Of a DNA stretch of 64,000 bases, positions 33,921 through 46,253 are shown in pieces (within the stretch, counting starts at the first letter, position 1; every line of letters starts with the position of its first letter). The notes under the pieces were generated by a model. That model made no database searches. It saw nothing but the letters and a program-made list of their open reading frames with translations, and was not told the DNA's origin. A program made the translations under genes and the position numbers. The DNA comes from Thelonectria olida. Lineage: Eukaryota > Ascomycota > Sordariomycetes > Hypocreales > Nectriaceae. The stretch covers positions 3,100,001-3,164,000 of the forward strand of contig JAGPYM010000002.1 of the NCBI GenBank assembly GCA_020736575.1, read 5' to 3'.

Positions 33921-34733
33921 ATGGTATGTCCCACCCACCTCGAATGCCTCATGTCCTGTCTTCGTCGCCTCGCTAACCGTCTCCACAGTCGTCTCCCTTC
34001 TCAATAAGTCAGCCTCGTCCAACCGCCCCCAACACCCCGAACGTCATACTAACACATCGCAGACGGCGGCGCCTGCGTCGCCATGGTCGGCAAGGACTGC
34101 GTCGCCATCGCTTGCGATCTCCGCCTGGGTCTCCAGGCACTCACCGTCTCCAACAACTTCCCCAAGATCTTCCAGTACGGCGACGTCTTCCTCGGCCTCA
34201 CTGGTCTGGCCACCGACGTCAGCACCGTGAGCGACCTGTTCCGCTACAAGGTTAACATGTACCGCCTGCGCGAGGAGCGCCAGATTGCTCCTACCACCTT
34301 TGCCAACCTGGTATCATCCTCTCTCTACGAGCGCCGCTTTGGACCTTACTTTGTCTCTCCCGTCGTCGCTGGCCTCGATCCCAAGACGGGCAAGCCCTTC
34401 ATCTGTGGCTTCGACAGCATTGGCTGTATCGACTTTGCCAAGGACTTTATCGTATCCGGCACAGCCTCTGAGCAGCTCTTCGGCATGTGTGAGGGTCTCT
34501 GGGAGCCTGATCTGGTGCGTCTGCAAATACGACACCTACCATACCACACCGTGAAACTCATTTGCTAACGTAACACTCACCGTATCCAGTCGCCCGATGC
34601 TCTCTTCGAGACCATTTCCCAGTCACTCCTTAACGCCGTCGACCGTGACGCCCTCTCTGGCTGGGGCGCCCACGTGTACATTATCGAGAAGGACAAGATC
34701 ACGAAGCGATTACTCAAGGGTAGACAAGATTAG
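33921..34733 (+). CDS. PUP3: 20S proteasome subunit beta-3
   Basis: This is a non-catalytic beta subunit of the 20S proteasome core. The 205-residue product comes from four exons: 33921-33923 (only ATG), 33989-34007 (19 nt), 34063-34514 and 34590-34733. Introns are 65, 55 and 75 bp. The spliced N-terminus reads [20 protein letters not shown], which matches the family far better than starting at the internal Met at 34083. Family stretches are [45 protein letters not shown] and [16 protein letters not shown]. The position of the catalytic Thr in active beta subunits is not conserved, as expected for beta-3. The gene is convergent with the calcium pump gene, 458 bp apart. Confidence 0.96.
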
Positions 34734-35191
34734 AGTGGACGTTGGCGAGAAACCGGCCTGGACATGCAGAAGACGAAGGGCGCAAGGTGGTGGAATTTGC
34801 ATCTTGTACGAATAGATACTCGGCAAATTATTTCCAAAGCTGGGTAATGAGAGTGCACAAGCACGTTCGAGTAAACCTCAACGACCCCTTGATAGGACCT
34901 GTCAAGTCAAGGAACTATTTTGACACAGGAGGCAACGAACGGTGATGACGCACACACGAACACACATACACAATTGCCATATTCTAGTTTGTTCTTGACA
35001 TGCGCTTCTATTTATTTATTTCATCTTACACAAATGGGAGAGCAGCCCCTAGATCATGCCCTCCAGTCTATCAATAGACTTGGCTATGGTACATCTTTCA
35101 GGCGTCTAAAACTAATTTCATCTGGTTCTGGGCCAGCTGTGTCTTTTTTTATTTTTATTCTACTTTGCAATGTTATATGTGCTTTGCGCAT
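34734..35191. other. Convergent 3' region between PUP3 and the calcium pump gene
   Basis: This 458-bp stretch holds the 3' flanks of both genes. An AT-rich, T-rich part at about 34990-35160 probably holds the polyadenylation sites. I see no gene. Confidence 0.6.
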
Positions 35192-38100
35192 CTATTGTTC
35201 TTTCTTGGTCTTCAGGGAGACGTCGGTAGTCGTCTGCACAAAAAATTGCCTCTCGATGGCCTTGAGAACCTCGTCAAGAAGGCTGGAAAGTCGGGTTAGT
35301 CAAAGACTTTGTAAGATGGGGATGCGATATATCAACTTACATGACCGGTGCACTAATGATGACAACCGCCTTCCATTCGTTCACGTTCAAGGGCACAATG
35401 GAGAACAAGCCCTGGAGGAAGGGAACGTAGAGGAGGGCGAAGTGCAGTGCCATGGAGAGAGCGATGGCGTAGACGAGCATCATGTTCTTCCACAGGGGCA
35501 ACGTGAGGAGGGACTCGCTGGACGATAGGGCGTTCATGGCGTTGAACATCTCAATGACAACCAAGATGGACAGCGAGACGGTCGAGGCGGCCTTGGCCAT
35601 GTCGTCGGAGAACATTTCACAGCCAATCTCGGGGAAGTCGGCCGAGCAGTGATGGAAGCGAGTCAGCTGGCGGAAGGTGATTTGGGGACCCTCGGCGTTG
35701 AACATGAACCACCAGCCGTAACCGGCGACGGTGGCGAGACCGACGTAAGTGCCAATGATGAGATAACGAATGAAGAGCCAGCCACCAATGAGAGGCTCGT
35801 CACGCTTTCGAGGACGACGCTTCATGATGTCGTTGTCAGGAGGGTTGAAGGACAGAGCAGTAGCAGGGAGACCATCGGTAACCAAGTTGACCCAGAGAAG
35901 CTGAACGGGAACAAGGGCCTCGGGCATACCCAGGGCGGCCGTCAGGAAGATAGAGACGACCTCACCAATGTTGGACGAAATAAGGTAACGAATAAACTGC
36001 TGGGTGTTGTTGTAGATGGAACGGCCCTCCTCAATAGCAACTTCAATGGTGGCGAAGTTACTGTCAGCGAGCACCATATCGGCAGCCAGCTTGGACACAT
36101 CAGTACCGGAGCCCATAGCAACACCAATGTCAGCCTTCTTGAGAGCGGGAGCGTCGTTGACACCGTCACCAGTCATGGCAACGACCTCGTTAATGGACTG
36201 AAGGAGATCAACAAGCTTGGATTTATGACCAGGCTCAACTCGGGAGAAGAGAGATGCTCGCTTAGCAGCCTCAAGCTGCTGGCTAGGGGGCAGTTCATCG
36301 AACTCGCGGCCGGTGTAGCTCTTTCCAGTGAGGTCCTCGTGCTCGCCAAAGACGCCAATCTGTCGGCAGATGCTCTCAGCGGTATTGCGGTTGTCTCCGG
36401 TGATGACGATTACGCGAATGCCGGCATCCTTGCAACGCTGGATAGATTGGGGAACTTCAGGACGGGGAGGATCAAGCATACCGACGAGTCCGAGGAAGGT
36501 CATGTCCTGCTCTAGTTCGGCGTACTCTGTGGTGGACTTGGCGTTGAGGAGAGGGTTCTTGGAGACATTATCGATGCTGGCCAGGGCAATGACACGGAGA
36601 CCGCGGTTACCATACTCAACAACCTCTTGCATCAAAAGATCAGCAACCTTGCGGCCAAGAAGAACTCTCTTGCCGCTGGAGCCGAGGAGGGTGTGGGAGC
36701 AACGTTCAATGACAGATTCGGGAGCACCCTTGACGAGAAGTTTCTTCTCATCACCAGAGCGGACCAGGACTGACATGCTCTTCCTGTCACGCGAGAACTC
36801 GTAGGTTGCAAGGCGAGGGAGCTCCTGCTCGTAATGGGTGCTGGCGAAGTGAACACAGTCTTCGGGCCGAGTGTCGGCGGGCGCGCAAGGACCAAGCTTT
36901 TCAACCAGGACTCTGAGGGCGCCCTCAGTGGGCTCACCGATGTTGGAGAAAGTAGCAGTGCGGGAATCGTAGCCAAGCTGGGCGTCGTTACAGAGGGCAG
37001 CGGCTTCAGCCATTTGACGAATAGTGGCAGAGGAACCGGGGAGGTTTTGAACAACATTTCCATCGATCTTGATGTTACCGCGAGGGGCAAAGGTAGTTCC
37101 CTCCACCTCATACTCGACAAGGTCGCTTCCGTTCTCGTTCAGATGGACCATCTTACTGACACTCATCTGGTTGGTGGTCAGGGTACCGGTCTTGTCGGAG
37201 CAGATAACGCTGCAGCTTCCAAGAGTCTCAACAGAGGGCAAGCTTCGGACAACGGCGTTCTTAGCGGCCATTTTTCTGGTTCCAAGGGCAAGACACGTCG
37301 TGATGACAACAGCGAGACCTTCGGGAATAGCGGCGACGCCCAGGGACACGGCAATTTTGAGATAGTAGATGGCGCCCTTGGTCCAGCTGCCATGGCTGGG
37401 ATCGTTGAAGTTGGGGATGTTGATAAGCCAGACGAGGATGCAGATGACAGTAATAACCTTGGCTAAGCTGTCGCCGAAGTCGTTGAGTTTCTGCTTGAGA
37501 GGGGTGGGTTCCGAGATTTGAGCCGTGATGCTCTCATGAATGTCGCCAATGGCAGTGTTGGGTCCGGTCAATACAACGACGGCTCTGGCGCGACCAGTGA
37601 CAACGGTGGTTCCAGAAAATAGCATATTGGTCTGATCCTGGAGGACAGCCTTGCTGTCGTTGATGACGGTGGAAGCATCCTTACCAATACTCTCGCTCTC
37701 TCCAGTGAGGATCGCTTGGTCGACGGCGAAGCTGTTGCTCTCGATTGAAATAATACGGCAGTCGGCGGGAATGCGATCGCCAATAGAGACAGTGATAACA
37801 TCTCCAGGGACTAGTTCGTCGGCCTTGACTCGGGAGACATGTCCATCATTGCGAACCACGTTGGCCTCGTTGGCCGAGTATTCTTGCAAGGCAGCGATGG
37901 CCTTTTCGGCGCTGCTTTCCTGAGAGACTCCGACAACACCATTGAGAATGAGAATTGTGAGAATCTATCGCGACGGTTTCTGTCAGTGTTCGGCTCGTCG
38001 CAGAAGAGGGAGGGGTCTTGTGCGAGGTCTACTCACAACTATGGGATCGACGAATGCGCTCCAACCTTCTTCGTCGTCAAAGAGAGCGAGCGCGAAGGAA

Positions 38101-38382
38101 ACAGCGGCGGAACCGAGGAGGATGATGACAAGCTGATCTTTGAACTGTTCGAGGACAAGTTCCCAGAGAGGAGTCGGGGGCTCTTCCGGGATAGCTAACG
38201 AGGTTCATAGTTAGTATACGTCCTTCATGGTTGGTCGCGGGGTCGTCGCGAGGGGCCGACCTACAGTTGCGACCATGTTTCTTGCGTAGTTCGGCGACTT
38301 GGGCGTCGTTCAGACCGGAGATTTCGCCGACGTCAAACTTGGCGAGAACCTCATCGACGGGACGGGAGAAGGCGTCCTCCAT
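35192..38382 (-). CDS. nca-1: SERCA-type calcium-transporting P-type ATPase
   Basis: This pump moves Ca2+ from the cytosol into the ER with ATP. The 996-residue product has four exons: 38382-38265, 38194-38037, 37964-35341 and 35282-35192. Introns are 70, 72 and 58 bp. Visible marks are the actuator loop LTGESE near residue 179, the Ca-site helix [12 protein letters not shown] near 304, the phosphorylation motif DKTGTLT with Asp349, the KGAPE nucleotide-binding motif, [17 protein letters not shown] and the late [12 protein letters not shown] helix. The N-terminus [13 protein letters not shown] and full length match SERCA rather than Golgi Pmr1 or vacuolar PMC pumps. The last exon adds only 30 residues, ending in a Lys-rich tail (KTKKEQ) that resembles an ER-retention signal. 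The symbol follows the Neurospora SERCA gene. Confidence 0.95.
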
Positions 38383-40999
38383 TGTCGGCTAGGCGCAAGG
38401 CGCGTGCGATCGCAAGCAGATTCACGCTGGAACTGCCACTTTATCTGGTGCAGGGGGGAAGCGCAGACGCAGGTACTTGGAGCTGGGATCGCAAACGAGT
38501 TGGGTCGAAGAAGAAAAGAAAGTAGAAGTAGATACGAAGGAAGAATGGAAGGCCACGTATCCGCAGACAAAACACAGAAAGGGAAAGAGAGAGAGAAGAA
38601 GTCAATCAATCAGCAGCCGGTCCTCATGGCACACAGAACACAAGAGAGAGCGAAGCCGGTAGGTTACTAAAGGCAGATAGATTTGTCACGGAGGCGACTT
38701 GAAGGAGAGGTGGCCCACGCACGTGGCAGGCAGAGAGGGACCTTTTGGTGAGCGGAAATGGGAATCTGCTTAATTAGATCGCGAGCCTCAAAAAAGTCCA
38801 ACGTGTTCGTTTTTCCGGAAAGTCGGGCGGCGCCAGCAGCCCTTTTGGTCCTAGCGGGAGCGCCCTGCCCCCTGCCGAGAGTCAGGACCTCAGGGCAGTG
38901 AGTCGGCGTTTACTTGGTGCCTGGGTGCTTGTGGGTTAGGTGTTGACGAACCCCAACATGCGCTAGAGCGTCTCGGTCAGACGCCTGTGGCTCGCTGAAA
39001 CGCCCTCCGCGGGCCACTGGAGAGACTGGATGTCGGTCCAATGTCTCGCTCATTGTCTCTCCGGCCACCGACTTCCACGGGCATCCTTCAGGGTTTGCTC
39101 CACTTCTGCCCGTTTAGTCAAGTCCCCCAGCGCGGACTCTTTGCACAGCCATTGCCAAGTTGGAGATGCCGGGGAGGCCGACTTCGGACCCACTAGCCGG
39201 TTCAGAGCCACCTCACCACCTTCGTTTATCTAGGATCGAGGAATCAATCGTAAGTAAATAGCTAACAAAGACGTTTAGCCCGGAATCTCTGAAAACCGCC
39301 ACAGGCAGGGACCGACAGCGGGGAACCACAAGGAATCCCGACGGGCCTTTCCGAAGGTGCGAGTTCTTCGGGCTGTCAGAAGACGCGAAAGGCAACCTCC
39401 CTAGGTCGTTGACGCAACGAATGAGGAGCACCCGCAGCCGTCTGGGGCAACTCTGGGGCGCCGAGAGCTCTTGGGTGCCGAATCGCCGGCCAACCGTCTT
39501 ATGTTCGTAGAGTGGATGGAAATACTTGCACAAGTTCACGGGGTATCGTCATTCTTATCCACTCTTGGCCTTCAATTTGGAACTTGGGAAATACTTCATC
39601 ACCGTCAAGCTCGGGTGTCACCGACGGTTGTTGTCTTGAAGCCTTAACTAAAGCAGAGTAACTTTTCATTCGGCCAACTCCTCGTCCGTTGGACAACTGG
39701 CGTCCTCGAGCCGGGTAGCAGCAGCAACAACAGCATCACTTATACGTAAGTAGTGGGTGGGTTCTCCTCATCATGAGTCCAATGGAAGTTGCCATCTCAT
39801 CACCATCCATGTCCTTTTCATCATGCATTTACCGCTGGTCGCACAGTTTCGCGTAACCAAGCACCTGTCGGTTCCAACTCGCCAGTTAGGTGCCGTTACC
39901 GCGAGCAACTATTGCAAACACCACACTACACATACCCTTCGACTAGAAAGTGGTTTTAGAGGTGAAGAAACGAGTAGACGAGAGACGGTTCAAGAGTCTT
40001 GTATCCACACCGGCTATTAAGCTTGAAAAACTTACGGATGCTTGCGGTTGTCTCGTTACATCTTGACGTCTCACACCGTCCTCCTCACCTAGATGATGAG
40101 CCTCTGAGAGGAATATGTAGTGGCAGAAGGAACACATGTAGGGTTTCAAGCCCAGCCTCCTCCAAAGAGTCGCGTTCTAATCTCAATTCGGCTAGCAAAG
40201 CCACATGAAGCATCATGTTATCGTGATCACTGCCCATTCCGATCCGAAATCTCAGTTGTGTAACATCTCAGAGGCACAAGGCAGGCACAGATACGATATG
40301 CTTCAAAAGGAGCCTGCTCCCGCAACCATGTCTCTCTTCGCTGCTTCACTTCATCGGGTGGAATCATCCACTGCCAGCCATTCATCTTCGTCACCGCTGG
40401 GTTCCTTGTTCTTGGCATCTACCTCTCCGCCGCGAGGCCCGGCCGATAGGGACGCCATCGATATCACGGACCTATGCTGTCCTACATCGGTCTCTTTTCG
40501 CCGCTGTTGTATGAGCCTAAAAGACAGGGTTCTATATGCGGCCTGCAGGCTCTGGCCCGACATTAGGAGCGTTTCCTCCCATCCCGCATGCTATCAACAA
40601 GGCTGTTGGTGCACTCAATTGGCCTCGATGCTCGGAGGAAGGTGCACCTTATCACGACGGGTTGCTTCCTTAACTCCCCGCAAAACACAGAGTTGGGAAG
40701 GAACTGCGGAGGGAACTGCAACTGGATTGATCCCCAGTTGCTGCTTCCTCTTCCGTTGTTGAGTCCTATCTACGTCACTCGAGTTGGCCTAAGGTTGCTT
40801 TGTTCGGCTGTTGCGCTTCGGGACGTTGGGAAGCATTTCTCTTGATGCTTGTGTTTCTCCTACACTGCATCACCCGCCACTCATCTCCGCAGCTATGGTT
40901 TGAATCGTCCGAGACTCTTCTTACCCGCTCTTTTGGTATCTTGGAACCCAATTTTGCATCTTCTTTCTTGGACTCTTCTCATACCATCTGCCTTTCAGC
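38383..40999. other. Gene-free region between the calcium pump and RhoGEF genes
   Basis: No gene is supported in these 2.6 kb. The first 300 bp are the pump promoter. Frames on the minus strand near 39220-39700 are open but show no family pattern. The sequence directly before the RhoGEF start ends in CTTTTCAGC-like text, so an upstream non-coding or short coding exon of that gene is possible. Confidence 0.45.
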
Positions 41000-43900
41000 A
41001 TGGCCCTCGCCAATCTGCCCCCCTTGTCCTCTTGCACACATACTACCTCCATTCATAGCTTGCGAGCCCCAAGCTGGTTTGTTCCTGGGGCACAGAAGCG
41101 CCCAAGAGAGACAGGTTTTCTCGAAAACCCCGATACTTCCCACCCAGCTGACTTGGTTTCGGAATTGGACAATCTTCATATCGAGGACATCGAGGCTCTA
41201 GCGGCTTTGGACAGTATTGGCACGAACGGCCTCTTCTCCGAGAAAATTCCTGATACCGTCGACTCGATTGTTCCACTCCCCCAGTTATCCCCCATCGACT
41301 CCTTGAATCAACATCGTCCAGATGTCCTCAACTCACGAATATCACAAAAAAAGGGCCCTTTCCAAAAGTGGATGAGAACATTACATCGTCGAGCAAGTCA
41401 CAGACCCGCGGCTCTCGACCCAACTGGAGAGAGTCAGCAATGGCAACATGTCGTGGCTGATAGTACTGACCGGGGAGGCCTACGACGCAGGCTTTCGCAC
41501 CAAAAGTCTTCATCGGGATCCTCATTTGGATTTGTTGCGGCCATTCAAAGTGCTAGTGTCAGTCTCGCCAGCGCCAGTGCTGTGACTCGATCTCGAAGAA
41601 ACAACGCCCGCTCTCACTGTCAGTCACGAACCGACCGTAGCAGCCGAGCTTCCTTGCCCGCACCAAGGTTCTCAGAGGATAGCATGTTAATTGAGAGACC
41701 TGCTCCTCTCGACGCGGCTGCTACTCAGCGAGCCCTGCAACGCCGGCAGATCCTGGAGGAACTCGTTGGCACCGAAGAGAGTTATATCAGAGATGTGCGC
41801 TTCCTCATGAATGTGAGCAGACCACTCTTGCCGAATCTCGCCAATCACTAATCTCCATGAAGGTCTATGTAACTATCCTGGCCTCACTCCCGACTTTACC
41901 GATGAGGATGCGATCCTCAATCAACCGGAACCTGACAGAAATTGTCGAGCTTCACCAGGGGATCTTGAAGGACCTTCACCGAATCATCCCACGGTCTGAT
42001 CAACTCGATCACTCTTTGCTGGCTGAGAAGCCGACAATGCATGCGAATGGACACCGCCGGTGGTGGAGTCTCGATGCTGCCCCCGGGTTACAGAAAGGCA
42101 TAGCCTGGCTCAATGATATTCCTGGAATGATATCGGATCCTCAGATCGCTGCTGAGGTGGCTAAATGCTTCAGTAAAAAGGTATGCTCCATTAAAAGACT
42201 CGGACACCCAATTGGCACACCCCGCTCATGGTCTCTAGATGAATCGATTCTTCATATATAAGGAGTATGGAGCAAAGTATGAGATGATGATCAAAGATGT
42301 CGCGTCAGTGAACGAAACCATGCCGGAATGGGAGACATATCAAAAGGGCTTAGAAGCTCTAGCATTAACACTTGGATCCGCGAAAAGCAACGAAGACAAG
42401 ACCAAGAAGTCTCTGACCATCGGGGACTTGCTCGTCAAGGTTTGCTTTATACTTACTCATCATTGTAAAACAGTACTGATTTGTCTTGGTAGCCGATTCA
42501 AAGGGTCTGCAAGTATCCGCTCCTCTTTGCGGAGCTCCTCAAGTGTACGCCCGTCTGCGACTGCCCAAACTCGCACATGGAGGTCGAAACGGCATTGATG
42601 AGACTTCGAGAGGCTACCGCCGAGATCAACCGTGCAACCAATGATGATAGCATGAAGGAAACCTTAGAGAGAACATGGCTGTTGCAAGACAGACTGGTGT
42701 TCCCTGAGCGGGTGAGTTGAACAAGATTTACTTGCGGAGTAGTTTGCACCTAACTCAAGGTAGAAACTTGACGCAGCCTCGAAGAACCAGATTCGATCTT
42801 TCGGCCATGTGGAGGTGTGCGGGACACTTCATGTTTGCTGGCAGACCAAAGATACGGTTCAAGGTCAGTATATGATCTGTCTGCTGTACCGCGACATGCT
42901 ATGTCTGGCGTCGGCTGGTAAGGTTGATCAAATATATACCATCCAAGCCTGCATTACTTTGAACGCGGCAAAGGTTGAAGAAGTTGACAATGGGCGAGGT
43001 GAGGCTTTATGGCAATATGTTGATCACAATTCTAATCACTTCTCCTATAGGCCTCCAATGTCACACGGTTCCCTTTTCCTGGAAACTCGTCTTCGAAAGC
43101 GACCATCAGCTGTACGAGTTGATCATGTCAGCTTGCTCGTCCAAGGAGGAGTTGGAGTGGAGAGCTCGATTGTACCGACCACCCGTTCAGGTTCAGGATA
43201 CCCAAGACGCAGGTGTTTACAACTCTCTGTATTTGAACGTGAAGAGCTTGGGCACAATCTTCGGAAAGCCTGGTTGGTAAACCCCATGGCACGAAGTCAG
43301 CCCTTTTTGCTAATTGTAGCCAGGCACTATCGCTCGGAGACTATCCATTCATCGGGCCACAACTGTCGGACCAAAGTCATCCATGGCCCAAGTCATCCTG
43401 AAGAACACAAGTGCGGCTTCCAACCGTGCCCTATCGCCAAATTATATCAATCGGTCACAATCTCTCCTCACGACAAATACAAGGGTCCCAGTGTTGGCAC
43501 CAAGTCGTAATGAAAGGATACGTCTTGAGACGCTTTTGGTTCACATCTGGAGCCGGGACATCTTGCCATACCCTGGGATGTCACCCAAGCCACGGAACGA
43601 GCATATCGTTCGAGCGTCAGCATCAACTATGATGAGGAAGCTGAGCGTGGCTGGCATTGCGGGGTCCTTTAGCAAGAAAGCGGGCATCAATTCACCAAGC
43701 ATAGAGACGGCGGAACCCTTTGGTGCAGTCACACGGGGTGACAGTATATCGAGCGAGAGCATACCCAGTTGCGGTTCAAGCATACACTCTGGTAACGGAA
43801 GACTCGCCAAGCGGCCAAGAAATCAAGGTGTGCGTGAGAAGGGCGGTGATACGACACCCGGGAATAGCCAGGCGTTGGAGTTGACCAAGCTCGTCATTGA

Positions 43901-44138
43901 TGTCAAGCAAATAGCAGATGAGAAGATTGGAACGACCGTGGTGAGCCCGTCAGGTACGGGCAGTCGCCAACCAAGCATCTCTCTCAGTTCGGTGAAGTCG
44001 GAAGCATGTTCATTGGGAAAAGAGAACACATGTCCGCCAATGAGTGATGAGACAAAAAAACAGGGCCGCCGATGGGGAAGAGCAGGCGGGCTGAGGAATG
44101 ACGGGACAGGTCAAGGACTGCGAAGTCTATTCCAGTGA
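41000..44138 (+). CDS. Rho guanine nucleotide exchange factor (DH-PH)
   Basis: The product is predicted to activate a Rho-family GTPase at the cell cortex. The model has seven exons: 41000-41812, 41863-42180, 42239-42439, 42493-42711, 42764-42998, 43051-43272 and 43324-44138. All introns are 50-58 bp, giving 940 residues. The first 240 residues are disordered and Ser/Arg-rich. The Dbl homology domain starts at RRQILEELVGTEESYIRDV (residue 248) and includes FFIYKEYGAKYE and the conserved helix PIQRVCKYPLLFAELL. A PH-like domain follows from about residue 525 (GHVEVCGTLHV) to 670. The C-terminus is low complexity with no known domain. The start could lie in an earlier exon, because CTTTCAG directly precedes the ATG. 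Confidence 0.88.
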
Positions 44139-45325
44139 GGTGGATGCACTGAGGGACGATGATATCACCAGGTGGAGGAAGTGGGGAGCGGGACAAAACA
44201 TGGTCCCTGGGCATTGACGGAAGGGCAGAGAATGTACTCAAGTAGATTATGGCGGTCGGTTTGGAAGAGGCAGAAAAGTGCATTGGGGCTTGTTGGATGG
44301 ACAATGGGCAGAGGAAATTATTGCTTAGAATATTTGATTATGGTTGAACTGACTGCTCAAGCTGGGCAACATTTCACTAGACTATTCGCACCTCAGCAAT
44401 TCGTCCTTACCAAGGTAGGGACATACGACCAAGAAAGAAGTTTAGCTTGAAATGGCACCCTGTTTTGTAATTCACGTGCTGCAAAGTAACCAAGTGATTA
44501 ACCGTAGCTGACGTTTCTGAAGAAAAAAAAAAAAAGCAGACTTGACGGCCTCATCTTGCTTGCCTGTACTGTGACATGACGATGTCCCATGTCTCATGTT
44601 AAAATTCAGAGAGCCGTTGGCAGGACAGGGAAGGGCAGTGCATCAGAAGCAGGCAGACTATGGATCTGGGCAAACTGGACCGCAAAGGCCATGGAAGACG
44701 GAGGAACATGAGGGAGAATTCTACGCAGAGGGGGTCAGTGATTCAATGCTGACGAGAATACGTAGGTGGACGTTTGGGACACGAGTTGGTGAGCCAGCAT
44801 CAGAGTTGAACGAGGCGTTGTCTAACATGGCACAACAGGAAGCCGGTGACGTATTTGGTGAGATTGGGATGCGGGGCACACGCTCAGGGCGGCTCAAGGA
44901 CTCAAGGCACACATCAGTGGGCCTTTAGGGAGCGGGCAGGTGAGGACCGCGCTGGAAAATAGCGGGGAGCGCTTGGCCCCGGCCGTGTCATGCAGGTACG
45001 TACCGGGGGCACCGACCTCATCCTGGCATTGCTTCAGCGAGTGATGATGCTTTTCGAATTGGCTATGACGTAGCTACCCGGGTTAGCCAAACAACAGCTC
45101 CTGCCAACTACAAGCTCTCCTCCCCTCTCAAGGCACACCTCCCCTCCTTCCGAGCTTCTATTAAACCTTCTCTGCTTCCCCTCACTTCAAATCCTTTTCT
45201 TCTCATCATCACAACATCAACAACAACACTCACAACAACCACCTTACATCAAGCGAATTCCATCTCTGTCACGCGACATCTACTCCCTACACCTTTCCCA
45301 CACACCACAAACACATTCAGACATC
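44139..45325. other. Intergenic region between the RhoGEF and SBDS-like genes
   Basis: This 1.2-kb stretch holds GGTACGTACC at 44995-45004 and a CA/CT-rich leader before 45326. A 110-codon frame at 44596-44928 is open, but I could not link it to a gene and do not call it. Confidence 0.5.
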
Positions 45326-45784
45326 ATGGCTCGCGGCGAGACTACCCAGGCCAAGGTCCACTTCAAGGGCACCCAGGACGACTACCTCGTCTTCGTTGAC
45401 GACGTCGAGACTTACAAGAAGTGGGTAGAGGGCGACACTTCGATTCCTTTGGCCCATTTCGTCTCTTCCTTCAAGGTCTTCCGAACACACAAGTAAGTTA
45501 CCACCGCCCCTCATGATGAGGCCACGAGCTGACAAGTACACAGCCAAGGTGTGCAAGGCACGTACGATGCTGCCGCCAAGGGCACTCTCCAGAGTGAATT
45601 TGGTACGGATGTGGAGGACGATGTCATCAAGATCATCTTGGAGAAGGGCACACTCCAGACCAGCGAGGTTAGTCAATTCCACCACACTCATATGATGTGT
45701 ACTGAGGCTAACGTGTTCTTCCCATAGATGCCCGAACGTCAAGGACCCAAGAACGACTCTATGGGTGCCATGGTCTCCCACTAG
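45326..45784 (+). CDS. RTC3: SBDS N-terminal-domain protein (Rtc3/YHR087W-like)
   Basis: This small 115-residue protein has the fold of the N-terminal domain of the ribosome-maturation protein SBDS. Yeast Rtc3 is linked to RNA metabolism, but its exact role is not settled. Three exons: 45326-45492, 45544-45667 and 45728-45784, with introns of 51 and 60 bp. The core is VHFKGTQDDYLVFVDDVETYKKW, then HFVSSFKVFRT, then QGTYDAAAKGTLQSEFGT and IKIILEKG. The last 18 residues are polar and variable. There is no SBDS central or C-terminal domain, so it cannot replace SBDS itself. The long AC-rich leader without upstream ATG near the start suggests efficient translation. Confidence 0.88.
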
Positions 45785-46253
45785 AGATAGCGAGCGAAGT
45801 GGTTGCGACCAGCGCCTTTTTTCATGACCCATATTCCCAAGAATCATCGATGAATAATTCTGAAAGCAAGAATTGGGACCAGAGACTTCGTACTTTGAGC
45901 GTGGCTATCGCTACGTGATTCTATCTATATGTTTACTGCCAAGCGGACCTGAGACGGTCAATGGAAGCGGGATTAGGTAGCAGTCTTTGAGGCTGACTTG
46001 CCATGGACGGATAGGATCAGTTAGTATCCGCTTGCAGCCCTGAAAGATGGGCTTAATTGAAGATTCTGATCCCAACAAATGTTTTCTTGTAACTGTTTTC
46101 TATCGTTACGATGTCTGCTTCTCCTAAAAGGGCCCCGCCGCCCTTTTGTTGGTTTCGTCTCTGCCTGCAACCAACAGGGGAAACCAAAGGACAGTTGAAA
46201 CCGCTTATTATCTTCTTTCCTAGAAAAGACTAAGACTTATGATCCTATCTTCA
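45785..46253. other. Convergent 3' region between the SBDS-like gene and the NLR-type gene
   Basis: This 469-bp stretch holds the 3' flanks of both genes. I see nothing else in it. Confidence 0.55.

Noticed and set aside
35649..36515. 288-codon plus-strand frame
   Set aside because: Antisense shadow of the calcium pump's longest exon. The minus strand carries full family motifs.
39213..39696. Two minus-strand frames between the calcium pump and RhoGEF genes
   Set aside because: No recognisable family, frames do not join by plausible splice sites, and composition varies along them.
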